From Entonaema liquescens (taxonomy: Eukaryota > Ascomycota > Sordariomycetes > Xylariales > Xylariaceae), in assembly GCA_902805475.1 (NCBI GenBank), contig CADCSX010000010.1, positions 2,017,001 to 2,081,000 on the forward strand: a DNA stretch of 64,000 nucleotides, written 5' to 3'. Every line of letters begins with the position of its first letter. Position 1 is the stretch's first letter. The translations under genes were made by a program, and so were the position numbers. Positions 12,106 to 23,224 of this stretch are shown here, piece after piece. The notes under the pieces are model-generated. The model was not told the origin of the DNA and ran no database searches. It worked only from the letters and a program-made list of their open reading frames with translations.

Positions 12106-12662
12106 TTTCCACCGCAAAAGTCGTACTGCTGCTTAAAATTTATACCACTTGACTTAGTATCTTAGCATTGTAATTTAGAGGCGTTGATGTCATTTTTATA
12201 TTTAGGGCATCAACAACTATGGTAAATTTATCTATCCGTTTATTCATATGTCTTCCTCCGTGCATCATTAGGTACCTAGGTAGTTTTCCTATTCTTATTT
12301 GACATGCATTACAGCTCTGCTCCGCAATCGGTGCTGCTGGCAGTTTCTATATCTGAGTGACCGCAGCAAAAGAACTGCTCGGGACCTCTACTGACTATAG
12401 TAGTAGGAAGAACCGGCGGCGGCATCGTCTGGCGTCAGTACGACGGCGTGAGACTGGGCTACAAGCTGACTAATGTACGGGTGTTATGATCATGTAATAA
12501 TTCCTAAGCCTCTTTACGGCGAAGCTTCTGTTTAGGAGCGGGTGTCTCGTAAAAACCATTATATATGCTAATGCCATTCACGGCGGGAAATCATCCGCTA
12601 AATTATCTTCCGTCTGCGGGGAATAGGAGTAGAATAGGAGTAGAAAGAACGTCAATTAAGTC
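12106..12662. promoter_or_regulatory. Divergent gap between SDR remnant and Zn2Cys6 gene
   Basis: Probable promoter region of the transcription factor to the right, and formerly of the dead SDR gene to the left. A TAGGTACCTAGGTA palindrome lies at about 12269-12283. No other site can be supported. Confidence 0.3.
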
Positions 12663-13934
12663 ATGTCGGCAAGAAACCAGCGGCTCAAAGCTTGCGCCGC
12701 CTGTACCAAAGCGAAGAGGCCGTGCTCTAAGCGGTTACCTTGCTGCGACCGCTGCGAGCGGAGAAAGATCCCATGCAAATATCCGCCGCCTAACTTGACT
12801 GCTAGAGACTACGCGGAGGCAAGCAGCGAGTCGACAGCTACCGAGATAAACCTAACTCGTATTGGAGCGGCGCTGCCAATTCATATAGTCTCGTTCGAAT
12901 CTTACGATCCTAACACGAGCGAAGCACAACCCGGTGATTTCCTCCGCCCGTGCCACGCAGGGTTTCAGGAGAATACGAAGACTCTTCCGTTAGAACATGA
13001 CTGGTTCTATAATTCCGACTCATGGGCGATCTCCTGTGCTCCTATCCCTTCGTTCCCTACGGAGGTCTTCGATACACAAGCTTTGAAGCAGCACGTTGCG
13101 ACCGTCCAATCGTGGTTACGCCTCTGGGCCTCGATGGGCAAAGCACCGTTCATTCACCACCGCTTGTATAGCCAAGAATTCCCCCGTTGCGTCCAAGACG
13201 CCTACACGGCTCTGACGACTTATCTAGCGCGTACTCCTGAGAACTCTGAGCTATGTTTCCGGATCGTCCGTGAGCGCGCCGAAGAACTCGTCGAGAAAGC
13301 CCAGAACACGGCGTCAGAAACAGTTTCGACAGAATCGACGGGCGTCTCAATGACGCTGGATCCCTTTGACCACCTAGCCCGTGTGCATGCACTTTTCGTG
13401 TATCAAATGATTGGCCTCTTCGACGGCGACATCGCGTTGCGCGTCGCGGCAGAAGGTCGCATATCAACGCTTACATCCTGGGTAACAGAGATGTGGGATA
13501 GCGCAGAGCTGGATGCTAACTTGTACTCGACAATGCTTACTCTGGAACAGGAGGCAGGCGGCAGCGAAGATATGCCAACGGCCATACAAGTAGATGAGAC
13601 AACAGCCTGGCGACGCTGGATATTATCAGAGAGCATTCGCCGCGCCTGGCTGGTCGTGACAATCATGCAGTCTATATATAAGCTCTTTAAGACGGGATGG
13701 TCTCAATGCTCCGGTAGCGTCAATTGGACGCCCCGCGCTGGCCTCTGGGATGCTCCTGACCAGTACAGCTGGAGTAAAATAGTTACGAGAGGCTCAGGAC
13801 CCTTGTTTGTTCCAAGCCTGCGCGCTGACGTGCTATATAAGGAGGCATCTCCTTCGGAGGTTGACGAATTTGGGCACGCCGTATTGACCGCTGAGTTTGG
13901 GTCAGAGTATGGCAAAATGGAAGGCTCATGCTAA
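12663..13934 (+). CDS. Zn2Cys6 (fungal binuclear zinc cluster) transcription factor
   Basis: Nuclear DNA-binding regulator of 423 aa read as a single exon from ATG 12663 to TAA at 13932-13934. The zinc cluster is at the N-terminus: Cys 11, 14, 21, 28, 31 and 38 in the spacing C-x2-C-x6-C-x6-C-x2-C-x6-C (ACAACTKAKRPCSKRLPCC is the start), followed by a basic/proline linker. The remaining 380 residues form a helical middle region without a motif I recognise; WRRWILSESIRRAWLVV resembles the regulatory region of small fungal C6 factors. Neighbours are a sugar transporter and a dead SDR, so it may have been a local pathway regulator, but that is inference. Confidence 0.88.
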   Translation: MSARNQRLKACAACTKAKRPCSKRLPCCDRCERRKIPCKYPPPNLTARDYAEASSESTATEINLTRIGAALPIHIVSFESYDPNTSEAQPGDFLRPCHAGFQENTKTLPLEHDWFYNSDSWAISCAPIPSFPTEVFDTQALKQHVATVQSWLRLWASMGKAPFIHHRLYSQEFPRCVQDAYTALTTYLARTPENSELCFRIVRERAEELVEKAQNTASETVSTESTGVSMTLDPFDHLARVHALFVYQMIGLFDGDIALRVAAEGRISTLTSWVTEMWDSAELDANLYSTMLTLEQEAGGSEDMPTAIQVDETTAWRRWILSESIRRAWLVVTIMQSIYKLFKTGWSQCSGSVNWTPRAGLWDAPDQYSWSKIVTRGSGPLFVPSLRADVLYKEASPSEVDEFGHAVLTAEFGSEYGKMEGSC

Positions 13935-14815
13935 GTAGTGTTGCTGGAAATTGCATGATACGAAAAAAGGATAATGGTAGAGTAATTTAACTTCATTTGC
14001 GCTAATGTGGTATACTATGAAGCTTGGGCGACTATACGTATGCAAAACACTACCTACCTATGTTATCGTACTGACTTAATTATTAGTAAAAGCAGTTATT
14101 TTATTATTCACTACCTACACAACAGAGGTAGCAAGACATTTTAAGAAATAATTTCGCACAATGTGGTATTACCAATCTTGCTTCCGTATAGAGTCTAGGT
14201 AGCCTTGGATAGTGATCAACCATCCTCTAGTTAACGAGGGGCATATAAACGGAAGCGATGCAAGAGTTCATACTGACGGCCTAACTTGCCATAATGTTTA
14301 GGGTTAATGGGACGCCATCTTTGATTCTGGCGCTCGCAATAATGCTGCCCCCGGAGTTCGAGACAGTAGCCCTTGACGACTAGATGGTAATGAATAGGCG
14401 GCTGGTATCCCACTACGAAGAACATGTCATAGTACTTACCCTAACACATATCACATCTTAAAAATGTCCAGAGAGCTTCCTTACAAGGACGAAAATTGAC
14501 TCTCTCTCTGTTTGAAATTATCTATTAACACTGAGCCGCCCTACCCGAGAAGCCCGGCAACTATTCCATAACACGATTTGGGGGCGGAATGCGAGAGTGC
14601 TGTTCTCCCCTCAAAGTGAATCACTATGTCCATTAAGCCGTACACAGGGTGGTAGTCGATTCTTAACCATCCAGCCAGTCTAATCCTAATACCTTAACTC
14701 CATGCACACGTACGGCAATGCTTAGCACCGTATAAAACAGATATCAACCGGACAGGAGAGCGATGGTACAATAAATAATTCTTGTGCGTGGAATAGCATC
14801 AATGGCTGTGGCTAT
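13935..14815. other. Intergenic between Zn2Cys6 gene and MSH6 (convergent)
   Basis: Two genes end here. A 64-codon frame on the minus strand (14425-14231), with HYCERQNQRWRPINPKHYGK, looks slightly protein-like but has no support beyond that. Confidence 0.4.
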
Positions 14816-17800
14816 TTAAAGCGCTTCGATCGCCTTCGCTAGAACGTCCATACTTGGTAGACCGACGTCGTTGCTCTTCTCTTCGTCCAGAAGCGCGGCG
14901 ACATCGCTCAATATACCCAGAGGGATATAACAACCTTCGCGTGCACGTTCTAAGCTTTCCTTTAGCCTACTGGTATGCTCCCATTCTTTGGCAGCCACCT
15001 CGGCCCTCTCGATAATGCGACCGGAAATCCCACACATCGCCGCACAATGCATACCGAAGCTCCCCTCTGCTACACCGTCTTCGAGTTTGTATAGGAAGGT
15101 GACGCGCCGTTCCGTCTCGTCTACATGGATCTGCATACGCTTCGCTCTGATCTCGGGATGGTTTTCGAACTCGGTTGCGAGCGAGTGATAGTGCGTAGCG
15201 AAGAAACCGATGCACCCTATATGCGTAGCCACGTGGTGTAAAACGGCCTGAGCCACAGCGACACCGTCATAGCTAGACGTGCCGCGGCCGAGCTCATCCA
15301 GGATCACCAAGGACCGCGGCGTGGCTTCGGACAATATTTTCTTGGTCTCCGACAACTCTACAAAGAACGTAGATTGCGCCGCGAAGATATTGTCGTTGGC
15401 ACCAAGTCGCGACATGATACGATCGCAGGGGGTAAGTTTGGCCGAGGTCGCTGGCACATAGCAACCGATTTGAGCCATGATGACCGCAATGCAGGACTGC
15501 GTAAGAGGATTAGAATCAGGCCTAGTAGCGGCAGGGATTGAAAACTTACCATTCGTAGGATTGTGGACTTACCGGCGGCATTCGCGCCCGTCAGGAGGTC
15601 AATCTTGGCCGAATTGCCGCCAAGTACGATGTCGTTAGGGATGAAGTCGTCAACCGTGTTTAGCATGCAGGGGTGGCGTAACTCCTCAAACTCGACGACA
15701 CTACGCTCATCATCTACGAAGACGGGGCGACAGTTAGGCTCGCCTAGAGAAGAAGATGCCTTAGCAAGGCAGAGTAGGCAGTCGAGCTGAGAAGTGATAC
15801 GGATGGCTTGCATCCAAGTATCGTAATCAACGTCAAATCGCTGGAAGAAGCGCAGCGCAACTTCTCGAACAAGCTGGGAGTGAGTCTCCTCGGCCTCCTG
15901 TAGCTGCCGTACAAGATCGGTCAACTCCTTGAAGTAGTAGCGCTTGACGCTCGAGGTTGCAGACATCTGCTGCCAGTCTTCAGGAACCTTGACGGCTTTG
16001 GGCGCTTCAATCTGGTAAACTTCCTTGCCGACGTCGGCGAACCGGAGAGATTTGTTCTTCAGCTTAGCCTTCTTCTCGCTAAGAAGCTTCTGGAGGTCGT
16101 CCTTGATCTCGAGGATCCTGTCGTAGCTCTGATCGAAATCTTCCTCGATTCCGCGTTCGGGAACGAGAATCTTCTCCTCTCGAGCCTTTTTGCGGTCAAA
16201 AGCGTTCTTCCAATATGATAGCGGTTCGTTAAGGTTCGGCATGGAAGAGACGAGGCGACCAATCAGGCCTTGTCCGTCACCAAAAGCATCAAGGAGGCTG
16301 ATTGTGTACTCGATCTGCTCAAAACCTTCCAGAACCTTGACGAAGTCGTCAGGACGGCATGCGCCAGCGTGGATTCGCGAGATGAGGCGTTCTAGATCGG
16401 GCATCCGCATCATTCGAGAGGCTATCTGCTCTCTGACGGTCGTGTCGGCATTAAACATATCGACCGCATCTAAGCGCTCATTGATCTTTTCGATGTTACA
16501 TAGGGGGTGACATACCCACTGGCGGAACAGCCGTTTCCCAAAGGGCGTGACGCAGCGGTTTAGGAGCGTAAAAAGCGTCCCGTTAGAGCCTCCATTTACA
16601 GAGTTGGCAAAAATCTCAAGGTTGATGAGAGTCTGACCATCCAGTATCAACGTGCCATTCTTGTGGATAGGGTTGTACCAGGTGAAGTTGCCTTGAGACA
16701 GAAGGCTCCTCTCGATTTTGAGCACCCTTAGGTACTGAACGAGAGCGCCGAGAGCAGACATTAGTAGATCCTTGTCTTTAGCCTCACTCAACGTGCTAGG
16801 CCAATGCTCCTCTGCGCCTCCGGCGTCGGCAAAGTAGCCGTTGCAGTCGAGTTCCCTCCGCGTGAGATCGGCTTCCCAAAACTCGTTGCCAGGCTTGAAA
16901 TAGTTCCAGATGGTCGTGGGAGAGGTGTTGTTCTTGAGAATGCGTAGCGCCTTGGTCGAAATGCGGGACTTTTCCAGGAGCAATTCCCGAGGGCTCGTCT
17001 GGGCGACCAGCGTCTCAAACTTAGTTAAGTCGACATCATCCTCGAACTCGGATATGAAGAACTGGCCCGTAGCAGCATCTACAAAAGCAACACCGAATGC
17101 CGGGTGATCGTCGACAATTGACTCCTTAATAGCCACGCAGTATGTTGCCATGTCGTCTTGAAGCATGCTGCCGTCGACAAGCGTGCCGCCCGTTAAGATG
17201 CAGGCTAGCTCTCGCCGGATGATCTTGTCTTGCTTTTTGGCCTTGACGTCTACCCTCTCCCGCATCTCCTTGCCCAGCGCAGTCTCCATCTGATCAACTC
17301 GCGCGACCTTGTAACCCTTGGCTATGAACTGGTTAACCCACATATCTAAAGAACTCTCCGGGACGCCGACCATGCGCATGTTGACGCGGTCGGTAAGTTT
17401 GAGGTCGAAGAGCTGATGGCCAATAGTGGCGTCGTTTTCGTAGAGTTCGTAGAATTTGCCTTTCTTGAAAAAGACCACCGTATCCCACAGCTTCTGTTTA
17501 ATCTCCCAGTACTGCTTCTCAAAGGCCGAAAAACCATTCCACGCCAGAGGTGGAACGTATACGGTCGCAGGATCATAATCCGGGTGCCCTGGGGGATTCC
17601 GGTTTATGTCCTTAATATTAGCGAGCCACGGATAACGATCTTCGGGTTCTCGAGTGTGCGCCTTCTGCTTTGCCGAAGAGGGCTTGCGCGTAGATTGTGA
17701 AGCTGCTCTTATTCTTAATGGCTCGATGTTATCTGGGTCGTATCGCCACTGCTGAGCAGTTGACGTCGATGGCATGTCGTCCATCATCTCATCGTCACCA

Positions 17801-18589
17801 TCCTTTTCGCCCCGCTCGTCAGCTTCCGGCTCGGGAGAAGCATGTGTTCGCTTTCGAGCACTTTGGGGTTTCGGAGGACGCTTCCGTTTCCTGGCTGGTG
17901 CATCTGAATCGTCAGAAACTACGAAATCGGCCATTTCATCTGCGATAGGGTTATTAGATTAGTATGTATCTTTAGATTGATTGATACCGCGGCAAAACCA
18001 TACCATCTTCGTCTGCGGCTGCATCTTTGCTCTCCTCGTAATCATCCTCTTCCTCGTCTACGACTCTGGACTGCTGGCGGCCGCGGCGTCGAGCCTGTGA
18101 GGCTTTCATGCTTACGAAAACGTCTTCCTCCTCGTCAGAAGACTCAGCGTAGTTGACTGTCTTTCTAACCTGCGGGGTATTAGCAAAGCCGGAACAAACA
18201 AGGAGTGGCGAATTATGTTACCTTGCGTGTTGGGCTGCTACTCATGACAACTCGCGAAGGTATGGGCTGCTTATAGTGTTAGCAGAAACAGCATGTAACG
18301 GCGAGTCATTTCTAGGTACCTTTATCGTGGCAGCAGAACCGTGGTTTTCCTGGGAACTGGAAGGTTCTAAGGCATCGCTGCTGGGGACGGGCGTGACGGC
18401 AGAATGCTTTCTATTGGACTTTGTCGTCTCCTTGAGACAGGACGGCGTTGGAGATGAGTTAGGGGCCGGGGAGGCTTTAGCAAAGAAACCCAGAATAGTC
18501 TGCTGTTTTCCGGTGGCTGTGGAAGAAGTCGAGCTGGGCTTCCTAGACATTGAAGGTGTCTTCCTAGCTGGAGTGCGAGAGTCGCCCAT
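14816..18589 (-). CDS. MSH6: DNA mismatch repair protein Msh6 (MutS homolog)
   Basis: Subunit of nuclear MutS-alpha (with Msh2); recognises base mismatches and small loops. Five exons join in phase to 1,184 aa: 18589-18320, 18269-18222 (48 nt), 18169-18004, 17939-15550 and 15496-14816. Residues 29-36 are a PCNA-interacting box (QQTILGFF), followed by a long acidic/basic disordered region. The mismatch-binding motif KGKFYELYE is near residue 324; the Phe and Glu that contact the mismatch are kept. The ATPase has the Msh6-type Walker A TGANAAGKSTILRM at about 945-958, split exactly by the last intron (15549-15497), Walker B LVILDELGRGTSSYDG at about 1021-1036, and FFATHYHSLA. Length and motifs are those of a complete, intact gene. 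Confidence 0.96.
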
Positions 18590-19216
18590 CTTGATCCTCG
18601 CGGCACCTAGAAAACTTAGGTACTTCTAGAATAAAGCTCTTACGACGTTAAGGGCTGAGATAAAACTCGCAATTTGGATCAATTCGAAGGCATATGCGGG
18701 TTACAGGTAGCTACGAGGAATTCTAAAGAATAATATTGTATACCAGGGCAATATCTACTCAATATTGAGTTGACAGGAATTGGAATATGAAATTCGTTGA
18801 AATAGTGCTCTCACTTGAATTTCAATTAACAGAAAACGCGACTTGGCCAAAGCTCCCCGCATGATCCGCGTTTAAGTTCGAGCTCGCGTCGCGTGTTCCT
18901 TCTCAATTAAAAGGTACAAAGCATGAATTGTGGGAGGTCCCTTAGTTAGTACCTGTGTACCTCAGTTCCATCCTCAGGTTGGACTTCTAATCCAAAACTT
19001 CTAATCCAAAACTCACAACATTAAGAAAAATTCGACTTGTTGAACTCATACATGAGCCCTCGAAGAAATGTAGGCTATAGGTGCATTCTAAATTATCATA
19101 ACTCAAATCCTTCTCCTTCACTTGTCTATATGTACATTGTCCCATCTTTACTGAACTCCAATTGCGCCGTTGCTCCCCGCATTCTTCAACCCGGGATTAT
19201 AGTACTCGGGTTCATC
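18590..19216. other. Intergenic upstream of MSH6
   Basis: Promoter side of MSH6 and 3' side of the next gene, also on the minus strand. Moderately AT-rich; contains a short direct duplication of CTTCTAATCCAAAACT near 18987-19012. No gene seen. Confidence 0.4.
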
Positions 19217-20347
19217 TTACTTCTTCCTCAATTTAGAAACCTTTGAATGGAGAAGATAGTCGTCCGCTGCGATTTCTGGCGATTCAAATGGACCAGCCAG
19301 ACTGAAAGGTCGAATCACGCGGCGTTGACCATCGGCCACCACGTCCGTCTTAAGATCAGGCTCGACACACTCAACAGAGATCCGGGCGTTATAATCGAAC
19401 GCTGCCATTAACACCCACGCATTGATGCCAGCCATCTCGATGCGGTACTGATACGGGTTAACCCACTGAGAGAGGTTCCAGAAGCCGTACGAGAGATTCT
19501 GTTCGTATCCCGCCGCTGCGTCGAGATAATAATTCATGATGTTCTCTAACACTTCCTTAGTGGCCGCGAAGCAGCGCTCCCCGGACGTCGCTTCATTGAG
19601 TGGCATAGGGGCAATATTTCCTTCTTTGATTACTAAGGAATTCGTCTGAAAGCCTGCGCGGTTAAAAAAAGTCGTTATCTGTCGCTGCAGTCTTGCTTGA
19701 CGCTGTGCTATCGGATAATGATCCCCGCTGTGGTCGGCCACAGGATCGCGGCGCGGGTCATATATAGTAGCCGAAGTGACCCTGTTGAAATAATCGGGGG
19801 AGTCGTCCGAATCATCGGCGAACCAGACCAACAGAACATAATCACTTCCCCATTGGTCCTCCACCCAGAGCGGCCATATACCCCAAGGCTTCTCCTTGAA
19901 ATCTACCCATACATCTTCACCTCTTTTATCTGTCTGCCGTTCTGTTTCCTCATATATTGCCTCCTGTTGACTCTCGTCTTGGGACCAAAGGGCGGGCCCG
20001 TTAGGAGGATGTATATTCACCTCACTCTGAAGGAAAGCGGGAGCGCATTTCCACAGGTGATCGGTTGCGACGTCCATGGCGCATAGGGTAATAGGAGCGT
20101 CGCGAGCAAGCTGAAGGGTGCTGAGTCCAAATGTGGCCCGGTAAGCCTGATCAATGTAGCTTGGGAACGGCACGTTCCTCTTAGTCCTCCGATTTTCAGC
20201 TACGGGTGGGTATGTTCCGTCGGTCACCGTCCAGCCGGAAGCCATACGCAGCTTGTAGTCCATGGGCGAAAGAAACGGCCTGCCGAGTAACGTGCGAGGC
20301 TTGTAACTAGGCCGCCGGTATTTCGAATGACTTTTGCCAACACCCAT
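19217..20347 (-). CDS. Uncharacterised protein, single exon, 376 aa
   Basis: Long uninterrupted frame from ATG 20347 with GC content and codon use like neighbouring genes, so it is probably real. I do not recognise the family. Visible features: a basic N-terminus (MGVGKSHSKYRRPSYKPR); a Trp-rich centre with VWVDFKEKPWGIWPLWVEDQ, DYVLLVWFADDSDD and ATIYDPRRDP; a segment NEATSGERCFAATKEVLENI; and a hydrophobic stretch near IEMAGINAWVLMAAFDY. There is no signal peptide and no clear membrane helix. The pattern of a Trp/Asp-rich core followed by GERCFA recalls some fungal hypothetical proteins near Ulp1-like peptidase families, but no catalytic His-Asp-Cys set can be assigned, so no function is claimed. 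Confidence 0.7.
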   Translation of the reverse strand: MGVGKSHSKYRRPSYKPRTLLGRPFLSPMDYKLRMASGWTVTDGTYPPVAENRRTKRNVPFPSYIDQAYRATFGLSTLQLARDAPITLCAMDVATDHLWKCAPAFLQSEVNIHPPNGPALWSQDESQQEAIYEETERQTDKRGEDVWVDFKEKPWGIWPLWVEDQWGSDYVLLVWFADDSDDSPDYFNRVTSATIYDPRRDPVADHSGDHYPIAQRQARLQRQITTFFNRAGFQTNSLVIKEGNIAPMPLNEATSGERCFAATKEVLENIMNYYLDAAAGYEQNLSYGFWNLSQWVNPYQYRIEMAGINAWVLMAAFDYNARISVECVEPDLKTDVVADGQRRVIRPFSLAGPFESPEIAADDYLLHSKVSKLRKK

Positions 20348-21848
20348 CTTGCCTATGTTTGCCTTAGATGACCTAAGTAATTATGCCTGTTAAGTGTTTT
20401 GAGTTTAATCACTGCCTACGGCGAATAACTGAAATAATGGTTAAGAATAATAGTAGCGGTATGAAACAACCAGAAATTATGGCGCGCGGAATGCATCAAC
20501 TTTTAGGGTGCGTTGAAATAATGGGCGTTCAGGACAAGCGCACATTCCAGAGGCAGCTGTTGCGCGGGGCTGAATTCAGACAAAATCCCTTTGTCGTTCA
20601 GGAAGCTCCAGGATACATCTAGATAAAATCATAGCTCAAGCTTCCTTGTTCTAAACGATGATTCCGGATAATGCCAATCTCAGATAGGGGCTTTGGACAA
20701 TGACGTTTCCTACTGCTTTCATCCTAACGACCTGTGCAGGAATAAAGCACGATATCGCTTCTAGAAAATCACATAGGCTCCCTAGATTCATTTTAGGGGC
20801 ATTGTTCTGAATGTCTAAGTTGGTTAAACTTAGACTTGAGCTACGTACCGCTCTCATGGATTACGATTTTGGACCAAAGTTCTAAACACTATTATACAGG
20901 GTCAGGCGTTCTGTTGTCCAAGAATATATGTGTCCGACCCTCGAGTCTTGCTATTTGGATTTTCGAAGATACATTGAAGGATGTTACAATAATATGCTGG
21001 AGACGTAGCCAGCCCGTAACTTTCGCCCAGATCACGTAGGTGGTGAATAAGACCAGTCCGCTTAGTATTTAAGCAGCCCTATGAAAAAGGTTCACTGAGG
21101 GCCTAGCTGGTAGGAATAGGTCTGGCGAAACGGTAAAAGATGCAATCATATATCTGAAGGGGGCTTCCGATTCGTGCATCTGAAAAGATCTGCTTATTAT
21201 CATGTGTACATGTACGACCAATTAACTAGTGCTGACTCCGGTTGCTAATACATGAGCTCTCTGTTATGGTGTATCTAAAGGGTAGGTAGATATTTATCAT
21301 TTATCGCGGCATCGGTGCAATCCTCACACTAATATAACTAAGTGCTAGAAATATATCCTTGCTTTTATTCGGCATGTCTCCGTATCTCTTTGAACAAATA
21401 GCAGGTATTGGCAGGTGTTGAATATGAAGGTAGCAAATCTTTACAAGTAACTTCATTGGCGCACCGTACCTAGGCATCATCTAGGCCTTGCAATGTCGAT
21501 CTTCGTGATCCGTATGAGGACTAGCTGTCACTAGGAAATATGTTTTTCAGCCCTTTCTAAAATCCGTAGCCGTGGTTGATAAATATCTACTAATAGTATA
21601 GCTATAGTTACGACATTTAAATGTTAAAATCTGTTAAACCCGGGGTAAACCCTGAGAGTAACTAGGTAGTTTTATTGGTGATCGAGTAGGTACGTTTTCC
21701 AGCTCTAAGACGAAGATGCCACTACCTACTAGTTAATTCATTTAGGAAAGTCCGTACCATATCCGCAGTGTCCACCACTGGCCACTGCATGAACTAAATG
21801 AGCGTATCCACAAGGCCGAAGCGGGAATAACCGGAAATATAAACTTAC
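20348..21848. other. Gene-free stretch left of the inverted-repeat element
   Basis: AT-leaning DNA with only short frames, none protein-like. Probably decayed repeat or promoter sequence of the 19217-20347 gene. Confidence 0.4.
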
Positions 21849-22125
21849 CAAAGTTAGACCTTTTATGGCAGACCATATATACCACTTTGCCAAAATCGAT
21901 TTTGGTCGGCCACTAAACTAGATTTAGTCAAGCGCCAGTTGATTTTATCGGTCGGATACTTGAAATTTAATGGTCAATACTTGTATCTTATATGGGTAAA
22001 TTAAATATATTATTTTGGACTACCCGTTAAAGCAGCATTATCCTTATAGAAAGGTAATATATTGCTCTAAAAAGACTGCATTTACTTAAGCAAATATCTT
22101 ATACGAAGCTATATGTAAGTAATTT

Positions 22126-22193
22126 ACAATACAACCTACAATACAACCTACAATACAACCTACAATACAACCTACAATACAACCTACAATACA
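22126..22193. repeat. Minisatellite, 12-bp unit ACAATACAACCT, about 5.7 copies
   Basis: Five perfect tandem copies at 22126-22185 and a partial sixth. Lies inside the inverted-repeat element. Confidence 0.9.
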
Positions 22194-22304
22194 GTTCTTC
22201 AGATTGTCAAGTACCTAATTCTGTTACACATAATGCGGCTTACCGAGTCTTAGTTCCCGTACAAAATTCGCATGCTTATTTACCTATTTTATTAAAGATA
22301 AACG

Positions 22305-22370
22305 ATAGATTAGATAGACCAGATAAACTAGATAGACCAGATGAACTAGATAGATTAGATAGATTACTTA
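22305..22370. repeat. Imperfect short tandem array of AGATAGAYYA-like units
   Basis: About six degenerate 10-bp units (AGATAGACCA, AGATAAACT, AGATAGATTA and variants) between the two 12-bp minisatellites. Confidence 0.6.
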
Positions 22371-22396
22371 GTTACTTAAATAGACTACGTAGTTGC

Positions 22397-22468
22397 CTAC
22401 CTGATTGACTACCTGATTGACTACTTGATTGACTACCTGATTGACTACCTGATTGACTACCTGATTGA
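22397..22468. repeat. Minisatellite, 12-bp unit CTACCTGATTGA, six copies
   Basis: Six tandem copies, one with a single C-to-T change (third copy, CTACTTGATTGA). The unit length equals that of the unrelated array at 22126, 200 bp away. Confidence 0.9.
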
Positions 22469-22756
22469 CTACCTACTTACCTAATTGATTGCCTGATACA
22501 CTAGGTATCTAATAAGTTAGATAGACTTGATGAGTCAAATAGGGCCTTGAACAAGAGGTTTAATTGTATATAACCTCGTACGAGACGTTAGATTCCCAAA
22601 AATATGTATCTAATAGCAATATGCGACTCGTATTACGCATAAGTAGACGTGATGTATATGGCTTGTGCGTACGCTAGGGATAAATTACCCCTTACGGCCA
22701 CCAAAAATCGATTTTGGCAAAGTGGCTCCTATGGTCCGCCATACCTTTTCCAATTC

Positions 22757-23224
22757 CCGAGAGTTTGGGCGAACACAATCCTTTGGTCCAATGCTAGACA
22801 CCGTCACTTCGAGGCTACTGCAGTACCTGGCAATGATCCTCGTCTAGCAACTATCCGACACCATGCGAAGAAGATATCGCTTCCGGCTCTACACCTCTAT
22901 GACCGACCATAAGCGAAGGTTACACTTTCCCTCACCGATTATATAGTTAGTTAGTTACCTAGATAGCCATTTAAAGCTGACCGGTAAGGTTCTATGAAGT
23001 CTAGGAAGGAGTCCGCATTTCGGGTCGGGACCGTGACTTTTATCCGCACTTCTCGTTGCCTCAAGTGATTTCTATATCGGCGTCTCATACCTCCTATTAA
23101 GCCTGGCTATGAGTGCAGCGAGTGTAATAATTAAGAAACGTTATTTAATTGTATAGCCGATTTTTAGCAATTTTATTTATTTTTCGATTCGGTGTCTAAT
23201 CTAAAATTCGGTACCCCGGGAAAG
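22757..23224. promoter_or_regulatory. Gap upstream of the DHA1 transporter
   Basis: Presumed promoter of the next gene. No specific element identified; AT-rich toward 23120-23190. Confidence 0.3.

Larger units (their letters stand above)
21849..22756. mobile_element. About 0.9 kb element with imperfect terminal inverted repeats (MITE-like or remnant DNA transposon)
   Basis: The left arm (about 21849-21912) and right arm (about 22693-22756) are inverted copies of each other over some 60 bp with roughly 80% identity by eye. Both contain the palindromic core AAAATCGATTTT flanked by CTTTGCC on the outer side, then GACCATA or GGACCAT and ATGGCAGACC or ATGGCGGACC. Some differences are C/T or G/A exchanges, as expected from RIP. 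The inside is AT-rich and holds two minisatellites and no transposase frame, so it would be non-autonomous. I could not see a target-site duplication, so the exact ends are uncertain. Confidence 0.55.

Noticed and set aside
14231..14425. 64-codon minus-strand frame between Zn2Cys6 gene and MSH6
   Set aside because: Slightly protein-like, but too short and without splice partners or a known family.
22126..22468. CRISPR-like array
   Set aside because: Units are contiguous 12-mers without spacers, in a eukaryotic genome.
22649..22912. 87-codon frame across the right arm of the inverted-repeat element
   Set aside because: Runs through the repeat arm and has no protein-like features; chance frame.
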